From: CAYQQU01 sp964419545
GTDB lineage: Bacteria > Bacteroidota > Bacteroidia > Chitinophagales > Saprospiraceae
NCBI GenBank assembly: GCA_964419545.1
Contig: CAYQQU010000095.1
Span: 1-18,259 of the forward strand
Reading direction: 5' to 3'
Length of the DNA stretch: 18,259 nt
A program made the position numbers and the translations under genes. Below are positions 8,167 to 15,440 of the stretch, in pieces. The notes beneath the pieces are model-generated. The model was not told where the DNA came from. It worked only from the letters and a program-made list of their open reading frames with translations, and ran no database searches. Positions within the stretch are counted from its first letter, which is position 1. Every line of letters begins with the position of its first letter.

Positions 8167-8559
8167 TCAGGTGTTGGCCGCCTTGCGATCTTTTAATAAA
8201 AAGCCAAGCAATAGTACAATCCCATATACCCACAAGACCCAGGATCCCAGCCCGATCACCTGATCGGTGGTAAAACCCGGGAATACCCAGGCGTGGCTCC
8301 GGATGCAGAGAACATCCAAAAACATGCCCGGAAGGGCCATCAGCAGGGCGCTCCTGATTTTTTCGTTGTCCGATAGAGCGAACTGCTGGAAGACCCAATT
8401 TACTAAAAAGTAGAGCACCGGAACAACGAGCAGGTAAAAAGCAAAGAGCATGAGCCCGGCCGCTACCGGAAAAAAAGTGTGCCCCCAGAAGCTGAAGACC
8501 AAAGTGGCGACGAGCCAAACGAAGAACCCAAAAGCCAGGCTGAATTTTTGGTAATGCAT
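8167..8559 (-). CDS. Four-helix membrane protein, DUF5367-like
   Basis: A 130-residue, strongly hydrophobic protein with four predicted membrane helices at about 6-26, 31-55, 70-86 and 102-122. The second half, 'ALPGMFLDVL' (75-84) followed by 'GSWVLWVYGIVLLLGF', resembles the DUF5367 group of small membrane proteins. This assignment is from memory and moderate. No active-site residues are evident. It is the last gene of a seven-gene minus-strand run and lies 61 bp downstream of a Crp/Fnr regulator, so the regulator is probably co-transcribed with it and may control it. Confidence 0.75.
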   Translation of the reverse strand: MHYQKFSLAFGFFVWLVATLVFSFWGHTFFPVAAGLMLFAFYLLVVPVLYFLVNWVFQQFALSDNEKIRSALLMALPGMFLDVLCIRSHAWVFPGFTTDQVIGLGSWVLWVYGIVLLLGFLLKDRKAANT

Positions 8560-8620
8560 AAGCCGAATGGTTTGGTGGATCGGCTCAAATATAGCGGGAT
8601 ACCAGCCGGGATCAATTGAC

Positions 8621-9208
8621 TTAGGTTAAGAAACGGTTCCGGCCCAGCCTTTTACGGATGCGGCTCAGGCTTTCCGGCTGCACGCCCAGATAGGAGGCCA
8701 GCTGGTACTGCGGCACGCGCTCGATCAGCTCCGGCCGCTTGTCGATCAGCTCGCGGTAGCGCTTTTCCGGGCTGGACAGGATGTAGTCCGACAGCATCTC
8801 CTGGTAGTTGCCCAGCTCTTCTTCCAGGATGATGCGCGACAAGGTCTCCAGCTTCGGGTATTGCTGCAGTAGTTTTCTTTCGACTTCGTAATGGAGCAAC
8901 GCCAGCGTACAATCTTCAATGCACTCCAGATAATGATCGGACGGCAACTTCCGGGTGAAGCTTCGCATGGAGGTGATGAATTGGTTTTCGGTGTAGAAGA
9001 AGGTTGTTCTTTCCACCCCGTCGACGAGGTAGTACAGGCGAACGCAGCCCTGCACGTTGAAATAGGAGGTGCGGGCGATCTCACCTTCTTTCAGCAGGAA
9101 GGCGCCCTTATCATACGTCCTGACCGGGATCGAGGCGGTGAGGGCCTGGATTTCTGCTTCATCCAACGGGATGAAGCGGGAAAAATATCGGAGGATTGCT
9201 TGGTGCAT
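8621..9208 (-). CDS. Crp/Fnr family transcriptional regulator (copy A)
   Basis: A 195-residue cytoplasmic DNA-binding protein. Residues 15-110 form the cyclic-nucleotide-binding-like beta-roll ('YDKGAFLLKEGEIA' 32-45, 'GCVRLYYLVDGVERTTFFYTE' 54-74). A dimerisation helix follows at about 112-140. The C-terminal winged helix-turn-helix is at 166-190 ('VPQYQLASYLGVQPESLSRI'). This is the short Crp/Fnr type common in Bacteroidota; there is no Fnr-like N-terminal cysteine cluster, and the effector cannot be inferred. The start is the ATG complemented at 9206-9208, just 2 bp after a 14-bp inverted-repeat arm at 9210-9223. It precedes the DUF5367-like gene by 61 bp and follows the SRPBCC gene by 33 bp. 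It shares its architecture, but only moderate sequence similarity, with the second regulator at 9928. Confidence 0.93.
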   Translation of the reverse strand: MHQAILRYFSRFIPLDEAEIQALTASIPVRTYDKGAFLLKEGEIARTSYFNVQGCVRLYYLVDGVERTTFFYTENQFITSMRSFTRKLPSDHYLECIEDCTLALLHYEVERKLLQQYPKLETLSRIILEEELGNYQEMLSDYILSSPEKRYRELIDKRPELIERVPQYQLASYLGVQPESLSRIRKRLGRNRFLT

Positions 9209-9227
9209 TTAACCCGGATTATTGGTT

Positions 9228-9242
9228 AACCCAATGTGGGTT
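9228..9242. promoter_or_regulatory. Perfect 6-bp palindrome with 3-base spacer upstream of regulator A
   Basis: 'aaccca' and 'tgggtt' flank 'atg', directly beyond the SRPBCC stop codon and about 20 bp before the ATG of regulator A. No T-tract follows on the minus strand, so it is a poor intrinsic terminator. It could be an operator for one of the two neighbouring Crp/Fnr proteins or a small stabilising hairpin. No second copy was seen upstream of regulator B. Confidence 0.35.
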
Positions 9243-9853
9243 TATGGAGCGGGCTCGTCATACTGAAGCGTCGTACCGAATTCCAGCCCCTCTTCCGCTA
9301 CGATTCGCCACCTTTTCTGCCGGTGCTTGTAGAACCTTCTGGCGAAGGTAGTAATAAAACCGGTGAGCAGACCGCCGTAGACGGTGATGGTGTCTTCGTA
9401 GTAGATTTTTTCATCGCCCAGTTGGCGCAGGGTAATGTCGTGGTTCCATATTTTGATCAGCTTATTCCACTCCCTGGTGGATATCTGACGGGTTTCCTCA
9501 TCGACCTTATCAATGAACAAGTGATGCTTGCCGCCGAAAGGAAGAAAACCGAAGATCCGGGTCTTAACAGCATATGTCTCTCCTTCCTGCCAGTATTCGG
9601 GAAGGCCTCCCCCGGTTGGTTTAAAACGGGCCATTCCCCTGGCGACGAATTCGAGCAGAGCAGGTGTTTTGACGTTGTTCCAGGCACGGTCCAGGGATAT
9701 CGGGATCTCCGAGCTGACGGTCAGCTTTCTGGCCGTTACGGTCTTGCCTTTGTACGCCATTTTTATCCGTTCAACGGAGACCTTCGGTTTGTTTTGCTGC
9801 CCCCAGGCGTCGAGGGTCAAAAGGAGGAAGAAAGAAAAGAGGATGGGTTTCAT
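9242..9853 (-). CDS. Secreted SRPBCC (START-like) protein
   Basis: A 203-residue protein with a clear Sec signal peptide (residues 1-18, hydrophobic 'ILFSFFLLLTL' then 'DAWG'). The mature part looks like an SRPBCC/START-like helix-grip domain: 'ISLDRAWNNVKTPALLEFVA', 'YAVKTRIFGFLPFGGKH', a run of alternating strands, and the long C-terminal helix 'GGLLTGFITTFARRFYKHRQ'. Such domains bind hydrophobic ligands; none can be named here. I choose the Met at 9853 rather than one 11 codons upstream because the signal peptide begins there. The gene lies 74 bp after regulator B and 33 bp before regulator A, on the same strand, and is bracketed by 14-bp inverted repeats. Being exported is unusual for SRPBCC proteins, most of which are cytoplasmic. 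Confidence 0.75.
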   Translation of the reverse strand: MKPILFSFFLLLTLDAWGQQNKPKVSVERIKMAYKGKTVTARKLTVSSEIPISLDRAWNNVKTPALLEFVARGMARFKPTGGGLPEYWQEGETYAVKTRIFGFLPFGGKHHLFIDKVDEETRQISTREWNKLIKIWNHDITLRQLGDEKIYYEDTITVYGGLLTGFITTFARRFYKHRQKRWRIVAEEGLEFGTTLQYDEPAP

Positions 9854-9927
9854 TGAAATTGCTTTTTGACCCAAATTTCTCAGCAATTTCAGCGAAAGTC
9901 ATTGATCCAAATCAAGAATAATCCGGG

Positions 9928-10548
9928 TTATACCAGCTTGGGATCGAGCGGATCGTGCACCGAGCCCCGGGCCGGCGGTGCTTTCATCAATCGCTTTTTG
10001 ATCCGGCTCAGGGTTTCGGGCGTCATGTCCAGGTAAGAAGCGATCATATACTGCGGCACGCGCTGCAGCAGGGTAGGGTATTCTTGCATGAAGGTGGCGA
10101 AACGGGTGTCCGGATCGTCGTGCAGAAGCCGGTTGGCTCGTTGCACCGATACGACATAAGCCCGTTCGGCTAAAATCCTGCCGATCTTTTCCCACGTCTT
10201 GGAAGCATCGAAAAGGCGGTTGAGGTCGTCGCGGCTAATGCTGTACAATACTGCGTCTTCCACGGCCTGGATGGGGCGCACGGAGGGCGTGTGCGTGAGG
10301 TACCCGAAGTAATCGGTGACGAATTGATTTTCGGAAAAGAACATCATGATCCGCTCCCTGCTTGCTGCCAGGTAGTACAATTTAAAAAGACCGGACTCGA
10401 TGAAGGATACTTTGCTGGCGTATTGCCCTGCTTTGATGTAGTACGCTCCTTTTTGAACGGTTTCCCGAAAAAAGAAGGACTGGGTGCGCGCCCATTCCTC
10501 CGGCGGCAGCGGCGCTATCTTTTGCAGGAATGCTTTTAATAAAAACAT
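9928..10548 (-). CDS. Crp/Fnr family transcriptional regulator (copy B)
   Basis: A 206-residue regulator with the same layout as its neighbour: a beta-roll sensor domain (about 15-110; 'KGAYYIKAGQYASKVSFIESG' 33-53 and 'MMFFSENQFVTDYF' 68-81), a connecting helix, and a winged helix-turn-helix at 164-187 ('VPQYMIASYLDMTPETLSRI'). The tail after the HTH is about 20 residues longer and Pro-rich. No cysteine cluster for an iron-sulfur site is present. The gene begins 30 bp after the sulfatase stop and is followed 74 bp later by the SRPBCC gene. It therefore could be read through from the glycan genes and might control them; that is inference. The regulator family is secure. Confidence 0.93.
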   Translation of the reverse strand: MFLLKAFLQKIAPLPPEEWARTQSFFFRETVQKGAYYIKAGQYASKVSFIESGLFKLYYLAASRERIMMFFSENQFVTDYFGYLTHTPSVRPIQAVEDAVLYSISRDDLNRLFDASKTWEKIGRILAERAYVVSVQRANRLLHDDPDTRFATFMQEYPTLLQRVPQYMIASYLDMTPETLSRIKKRLMKAPPARGSVHDPLDPKLV

Positions 10549-10578
10549 TTTTTGCTTGAATTGCGCTTCGTACTTTTT

Positions 10579-12204
10579 TTATTTAATTATCCCCCGTTCT
10601 TTATACCGATCGATAAACTGCTGATCCAGTGCTTCGGAATCCTGGTACTTCTTTCTCAGCGCTTCCAGCTTCCGGGTCAGCGCCTCCACGACCTCCGCGT
10701 AGGCCGGATCATCGTAGACGTTAATCAGTTCCAGGGGGTCGTTTTTGCGGTCGTACAGTTCCCATTCGTCGATGTCGTAGTAGAAATGGGCCAGCTTATA
10801 GTTTTGCGTGACGATCCCGTAATGGCGTTTGACCATGTGGAAGCCGGGGTATTCGTAATAGTGGTAATACACGGCGTCGCGCGTCCATGCCTCGGTTTCC
10901 CCGGTCAGCAGAGGCATCAGGCTCTCGCCCTGCATATCCTCGGGCGCTTCGATACCGGCGGCGTCCAGGAAGGTTTGGGCAAAGTCGAGGTTTTGCACCA
11001 TTTCGGTGGTTACGGACCCGGCTTTAATCTTTTCAGGCCACTTGATCAGCAGCGGGGTCTTGAAGGATTCGTCGTAGATGAAACGCTTGTCGAACCAGCC
11101 GTGCTCACCCAGGTAGAAGCCCTGGTCGGAAGTATAGACCACGATGGTATTTTCGCTGAGCCCGTTTTCGTCGAGGTAGTCCAGCACCCGGCCTACGTTT
11201 TCGTCTACCGCCGCAATACAAGCCAGGTAATCCTGCATGTATCGCTGGTATTTCCAGCGCAAAAAAGCATCGTCGTCCATTTCGGGATACTGTTCCCGGA
11301 ACGCCTCGTTGATCGGGCCGTATACGGCGTCCCACTGTTGTTTTTGTTCCTCGGTAAAGCGGGCATATTTGCTTTTGAAGACATTGAAGCCCCATTCCGA
11401 CATTTCCTCCACGCCCAGTTCCTTGGCCAGCTCGGGATAGATCTTGTTGTCGGCCGAGACGGTCATATGTTTCAGCAGGTTCATCTCGGCCTCGCGGGCG
11501 GCGGTTCCCCGGCCTTTGTAGTCGTCGAAGAGGGTGGCCGGCTCGGTGAAGGTGCGTTGGGTGAATTCGCGGTAGTGCCGCGGCGCCGGTATCCATTCGC
11601 GGTGCGGCGCTTTGTGCAGGTAGAACAACATAAACGGCTTTTCCGCCTCGCGCCGGTTGTCCAGCCAGTCGAGGGTCAGATCGGTGATGATATCGGTCAC
11701 GTATCCCTGAATGGTGGTGTCGCCCTTGCCGGTGATGAAATCCGGATTGTAGTAATCACCCTGTCCCGGCAGGATCATAAATTCGTCAAACCCCCTGGGG
11801 TTGTTGCCGAAGTGAAGCTTCCCGAACATGGCGGTCTGGTATCCGTTGTCGTGCAGGATCTGCGGGAAGGTTACATTCGTGGTGTCGAAAGGAAAAATAT
11901 TGTCGATTTTCCCGTGCATATGCGTATGCTTGCCGGTGAGGATGGTGGCCCGGGAAGGCGCACAGATGGAATTGGTGACCGAAGCATTGGTAAAAAGCAT
12001 GCCTTCTTCGGCGATGCGGTCGATGTTCGGCGTTTCGATCAGCAGATCGCTGTAGGCGCTGATGGCCTGGTAGGCGTGGTCGTCACTCATGATGAAGACG
12101 ATGTTCGGCCGGTCCGGGTCGGTTCGTTTTTCCTGAAAAGCGTACAGCAGGCCGAGCATTCCCACGAGGCTCAGCACGCTCGCTATTTTCATGTATCTAT
12201 TCAT
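10579..12204 (-). CDS. Secreted S1 sulfatase, N-acetylglucosamine-6-sulfatase-like
   Basis: A 541-residue sulfatase that hydrolyses sulfate esters, probably on sulfated glycans, in the periplasm or outside the cell. The signal sequence covers about residues 5-22; starts at M1 or M5 are both possible. The core motif C81-A-P-S-R85 identifies the cysteine converted to formylglycine. Further expected active-site residues are D41, D42, K129/H131 ('GKLHF'), H201 ('KAPHREW'), D360-Q361 ('TSDQGFYLGEHGWFDK') and K373. The 'DDHAYQAISAY', 'LPGQGDYYNP' and 'HKAPHREW' segments resemble the GlcNAc-6-O-sulfatase or mucin-desulfating branch (like S1_11), but substrate is inferred. It follows the GH172 gene by 56 bp and precedes regulator B by 30 bp. 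A separate formylglycine-generating or anaerobic maturase gene is needed and is not in this window. Confidence 0.92.
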   Translation of the reverse strand: MNRYMKIASVLSLVGMLGLLYAFQEKRTDPDRPNIVFIMSDDHAYQAISAYSDLLIETPNIDRIAEEGMLFTNASVTNSICAPSRATILTGKHTHMHGKIDNIFPFDTTNVTFPQILHDNGYQTAMFGKLHFGNNPRGFDEFMILPGQGDYYNPDFITGKGDTTIQGYVTDIITDLTLDWLDNRREAEKPFMLFYLHKAPHREWIPAPRHYREFTQRTFTEPATLFDDYKGRGTAAREAEMNLLKHMTVSADNKIYPELAKELGVEEMSEWGFNVFKSKYARFTEEQKQQWDAVYGPINEAFREQYPEMDDDAFLRWKYQRYMQDYLACIAAVDENVGRVLDYLDENGLSENTIVVYTSDQGFYLGEHGWFDKRFIYDESFKTPLLIKWPEKIKAGSVTTEMVQNLDFAQTFLDAAGIEAPEDMQGESLMPLLTGETEAWTRDAVYYHYYEYPGFHMVKRHYGIVTQNYKLAHFYYDIDEWELYDRKNDPLELINVYDDPAYAEVVEALTRKLEALRKKYQDSEALDQQFIDRYKERGIIK

Positions 12205-12260
12205 TGGTGCGGTGATTTATTGTGTTGGCAAAACTCGTGCAATAATCCTTTTCGTCATTT

Positions 12261-14345
12261 CTACCCCTTCACCTTCAGATAATCCAGCCCGAAGAAGTAG
12301 GCGGTCGCCTGCGGGTCTTTGCCCTGGATTTGAACTTCGACGGTGTTCCAGCCTGCCGCGATGTCGACGCCGCCGACGGTCAGGGTTTCCACTTTTATCT
12401 CGGGCGCGTAACCGTTGAAAGTCACTTTCTTGCTGTTGTTGACGGACAAGGTCACGGTTCCGTAGTTCTTGGCTTGGGTCAGTTGTAATTCCAGCTCGGC
12501 ATCGGCGACGGCCCGGGGGCTGCGGAACCTCAGGACCAGGATGTCGCCGGTTTCCGGCCCTCTCCAGACCAATTGGGCGTCTTCTTCCCAATCCCAGTTG
12601 GCATAGCTGCGCGGCAGCGCCTCTCCGCCGTCGATCCGGACGGCTTCCATCTTTTCGCCCTGGATGCTGTTGTTCACCATCTCGGGGCTGGCCGGCGCGC
12701 CGGATGCGGCCAACCGCACTTCTTTTTTTACCTGCGCGGGGTCAAACTCGTGCCGGGCTATCCCACCGGGCTTCAGATAGAAAAAGGTCGTTGGGGCGTA
12801 GTCGATGCTGGTTTTGGTCCAGTGCCAGAGTTCCATATCTACGTCCAGTTTTTGGCGGAAGGGGATCTTATCCAGCGCCCGAAACCGGATATTTACTGCC
12901 GTACCGGGTTCCATATTCCCGGAACCGTCGGGTTGGGCGATAAACGGATGGTCAAAAAACTCGGACCGGCTCCAGGCGTAGCCGTAGTAGTCTTCCGTGC
13001 CCGTTCCGAAATGGGAAGGGAAGGCTTCGCCGTCTACGTATATCTTTTCATCGCCTTCGCCCCACCAGGCGGCGGCGTCATTGTACAGGGCGACCAGGTC
13101 GCCGACGTATACGCCTTCGCCTTCGAGGGTCGCGAAGTCCAGGTCTTCCGGTGCTTCCTTGCCGCCGGTCCGTTTGTCGTAAAACTGCTTCCAGGTCCCG
13201 CCGAAATACATGCTCCGGTCGTCCCAGGCCCACGGCGCCGTGTAGAGGTGGAGGTCCGTCACGGAAACGGTCTGATCGCCGTGATTGACGATCTCGATGG
13301 CGGCCTCCCGCTGAAAGGGCATGGGCCAGAAACACGCCATCACGCCGTCAGCGAACACTTTGGTGTAGTAGGTCTCGTAAGGATTGACCTCATAGCCCGT
13401 TCCGAAAAAGTCTCCGACGGGGACGGTGAGCGTTTGCCTGCCGTCGAACGACAAGGAGATCACGGTGGAGCGCAGCGCCTGCGAGGGGTCGTCCGCCGCG
13501 AGCCGCAGGCGGAGCGCCTCGATCTGTTTTTCTCCCTGCAAACGCATTGCCATGCTTTCGCCGGGTTCGAGTTTTCGCAGTTTCACGGTCTCGTCGGGCG
13601 GGCTGCTGAAAATATCAGCATAAGGGTGCATCAGGGACAGCTGCGCCCGGTTGATCTCCGCGAGGTATTTATCCCTTGCCCGGTTGTCGAAAGACTCGAC
13701 GGCGACGCCGGCTTCGTATTCCCGGTAGTTGATGTTGTAATAGACCGCGACGCTCTGATCGAGGATCTCGCCGGCGGCATTTTCTTTTATCCCTTCGCCC
13801 TGGTAGGTTATTTTGCAAGCGTTGTACGGGATGGGCAGATAGAGGTTGTGCCCCCGTCGTTTGTGGACGGTCGTCTCCGACAGGGAAGCCGACAGGGGCG
13901 GACCCGCCAGCAGCCCGCCGCTGATGAGGTCAAAAGCCCTGCCTTCCACGGTCGGCCGGTCTGCGCCATCGATGTAGATCCGGATCGTCCCTTCTCCTGC
14001 GCCTTCCCCGGCGAAGGTCATCCACCACCGGACGACGGCGCCGGGCCGGTCGCTGTCGAACAGGACCCATTCCGAGCCGTTCGCGGTCACTTCTCTGCGC
14101 AGGAAGTTGGTGCGGTCGTTGTTGGCGTACCAGTTTTCACCGCCTTTTACCCGGGCGAGCCGGTCGTAGCTGCTGAACTGCTTGGTGGTGAAATTTTTGG
14201 CAGGGTAGCGGGCCAGGGATGGCCGGTCAGTCATTTCCCGGAGCAAGGAGCCCAGGGTGACGTCCTGAGCGTTCAGGTGGAAGCTCAGGGCGGTCAGCAG
14301 GGCGATAGCGGTAAAAGTGGTCAGTTGGCTCTTCTTCTTATGCAT
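12261..14345 (-). CDS. Secreted GH172 (DUF2961) glycosidase
   Basis: A 694-residue exported enzyme of glycoside hydrolase family 172, whose known members act on alpha-linked fructofuranose or arabinofuranose. The signal peptide spans 1-26 (cleavage near 'LNA-Q'). The family signature lies late: 'WWGEGDEKIYVDGE' (427-440) and 'FPSHFGTGTEDYYGYAW' (442-458). E430 and E451 fall 21 residues apart, the spacing of the acid/base (E270) and nucleophile (E291) reported for the bifidobacterial alpha-fructofuranosidase. N-terminal strands at 55-140 and around 200 belong to the double jelly roll. About 120 C-terminal residues ('GDILVLRFRSPRAVADAELEL' to the end) look like an added beta-sandwich, possibly carbohydrate binding. 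It begins 9 bp after the serine hydrolase stop, which implies co-transcription. Substrate here is unknown. Confidence 0.9.
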   Translation of the reverse strand: MHKKKSQLTTFTAIALLTALSFHLNAQDVTLGSLLREMTDRPSLARYPAKNFTTKQFSSYDRLARVKGGENWYANNDRTNFLRREVTANGSEWVLFDSDRPGAVVRWWMTFAGEGAGEGTIRIYIDGADRPTVEGRAFDLISGGLLAGPPLSASLSETTVHKRRGHNLYLPIPYNACKITYQGEGIKENAAGEILDQSVAVYYNINYREYEAGVAVESFDNRARDKYLAEINRAQLSLMHPYADIFSSPPDETVKLRKLEPGESMAMRLQGEKQIEALRLRLAADDPSQALRSTVISLSFDGRQTLTVPVGDFFGTGYEVNPYETYYTKVFADGVMACFWPMPFQREAAIEIVNHGDQTVSVTDLHLYTAPWAWDDRSMYFGGTWKQFYDKRTGGKEAPEDLDFATLEGEGVYVGDLVALYNDAAAWWGEGDEKIYVDGEAFPSHFGTGTEDYYGYAWSRSEFFDHPFIAQPDGSGNMEPGTAVNIRFRALDKIPFRQKLDVDMELWHWTKTSIDYAPTTFFYLKPGGIARHEFDPAQVKKEVRLAASGAPASPEMVNNSIQGEKMEAVRIDGGEALPRSYANWDWEEDAQLVWRGPETGDILVLRFRSPRAVADAELELQLTQAKNYGTVTLSVNNSKKVTFNGYAPEIKVETLTVGGVDIAAGWNTVEVQIQGKDPQATAYFFGLDYLKVKG

Positions 14346-14354
14346 ATTGATACA

Positions 14355-15440
14355 TCATTTACTCAATTCCTTCTCGATCGCCGTTCTGAACGCCGCGTCG
14401 GTCAGTATCCCCAGTTCAAATTCGTTTATACTCATTTGCAACCTTTGGTTTTCGAAGATACCCAAATCATTGAAGAAATAGGCCAATTCCGTTCGATACC
14501 CCTGTTTATCCGTCGCGTAGAGCGCTTTGGTCAGTACAAAAGCCGTCGATCCGCCCTTCGTGCCGGCCCAAGCCAGCCAGGCGCGGTTGTCGGGGTCTTC
14601 CATGAGGTATTCCATTACTTCATCCAGGTACCGGTGCGTTGCGGCGCTGAAAAAGGAGCGCGAATTGATCTTTTGCAGGATGCCGGCGTATTCCGCAGCG
14701 GTAGACGCCGGTAATTTATCGGACCAGACCCGCTGGATGTTCATCCTCAGGTCGCCCAGCTCTTGTTTGTAAGTAGTATCGGTCGATAATTTGCGGTGGA
14801 TCCGGCGGGTGGCGGCGATGTAGTCGGTCATGCTCATGGCGCGCAGTTGTTCGGCCAGGGCTTCCCCTTCGAGAGTGGGAAACATTTCCTTTCCCACGAA
14901 TAAAGCAGATACGATGTAGTAGATTTCCGTATGGTCTTCCACGCCCAGGCTGTCCAACCGGTTGTTGATATGCTCCAAACCGAGTTTTGCGCTCAGCCAT
15001 TCGGTATTCGCGTTGGAGCTGTATTCGATCATGCCTTTGGTGATCTCCCGGATGGCGATCTGGCCGTCTTCCACTTTTTCTGCTACCGACTCCAGCCATT
15101 CGGGATGTGCTCCGCCGTCCGTATTGGGCACGTAAAATTGGTCCAGCGCCTCCAAGGTGACGCCCTGATCGGGATCGATGATCCCACTGGCCGCCTGCTC
15201 GGCGTATTCGATGGCCAGAATGATCTTCACCGTGCTCGCCAGCGGCATCACCTTGTGCGGGTTCTGTTCGGCGATCAGGGTATCATTCCGCAACAGTTGG
15301 AGGGCGGACTTTTCGGGATGATCGCGGATGAATTCCAGGATGAAATGCTTGTCGGGCTGAAAGAAATACGCTCCGACGGCGCCGAGAAGCACCATGACGG
15401 CGGCTAAAATGCCGACTCCTGTTAATGTCTTCTTAAGCAT
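14355..15440 (-). CDS. Membrane-anchored class A beta-lactamase-like serine hydrolase
   Basis: A 361-residue protein of the penicillin-binding/beta-lactamase fold. An N-terminal hydrophobic segment at about 6-27 ('GILAAVMVLLGAVGAYFF') is a signal anchor or uncleaved signal. The three active-site motifs are visible: S69-T-V-K72 ('LASTVK'), S141-S-N143 in 'YSSNANTEWL', and K295-G-G-S in 'GTKGGSTAF'. This pattern resembles class A beta-lactamases and related hydrolases, but the usual Asp of SDN is Ser and the region expected to hold Glu166 is not clearly conserved. A role as an esterase, peptidase or lactamase cannot be separated from sequence alone. It is the first gene of the glycan set, with the GH172 start only 9 bp after its stop, so resistance is not its most likely job. 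The upstream 291 bp is hairpin-rich. Confidence 0.87.
   Translation of the reverse strand: MLKKTLTGVGILAAVMVLLGAVGAYFFQPDKHFILEFIRDHPEKSALQLLRNDTLIAEQNPHKVMPLASTVKIILAIEYAEQAASGIIDPDQGVTLEALDQFYVPNTDGGAHPEWLESVAEKVEDGQIAIREITKGMIEYSSNANTEWLSAKLGLEHINNRLDSLGVEDHTEIYYIVSALFVGKEMFPTLEGEALAEQLRAMSMTDYIAATRRIHRKLSTDTTYKQELGDLRMNIQRVWSDKLPASTAAEYAGILQKINSRSFFSAATHRYLDEVMEYLMEDPDNRAWLAWAGTKGGSTAFVLTKALYATDKQGYRTELAYFFNDLGIFENQRLQMSINEFELGILTDAAFRTAIEKELSK

Larger units (their letters stand above)
9210..9930. repeat. 14-bp exact inverted repeats flanking the SRPBCC gene
   Basis: 'taacccggattatt' at 9210-9223 is the exact reverse complement of 9917-9930. The left arm sits just upstream of the start of regulator A; the right arm includes the stop codon of regulator B. 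The SRPBCC gene (9242-9853) lies between them. A 14-bp match somewhere in 18 kb is not rare by chance, but its placement at both ends of one gene is notable. No target-site duplication is evident. Confidence 0.5.

Noticed and set aside
9228..9242. Intrinsic terminator after the SRPBCC gene
   Set aside because: The stem is only 6 bp and no T-tract follows on the minus strand.
10552..12282. 576-codon plus-strand open frame opposite the sulfatase
   Set aside because: Antisense to an intact sulfatase with all active-site residues; no domain seen in the shadow translation.
12573..14714. 713-codon open frame on the plus strand opposite the GH172 and serine hydrolase genes
   Set aside because: It is antisense to two genes with complete catalytic motifs and signal peptides, and its translation shows no recognisable domain. 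GC-rich codon usage creates such long shadow frames.
14355..15440. Antibiotic resistance beta-lactamase
   Set aside because: The fold and two motifs fit, but the middle motif is altered, a Glu166 equivalent is not clear, and the gene is tightly linked to glycan enzymes.
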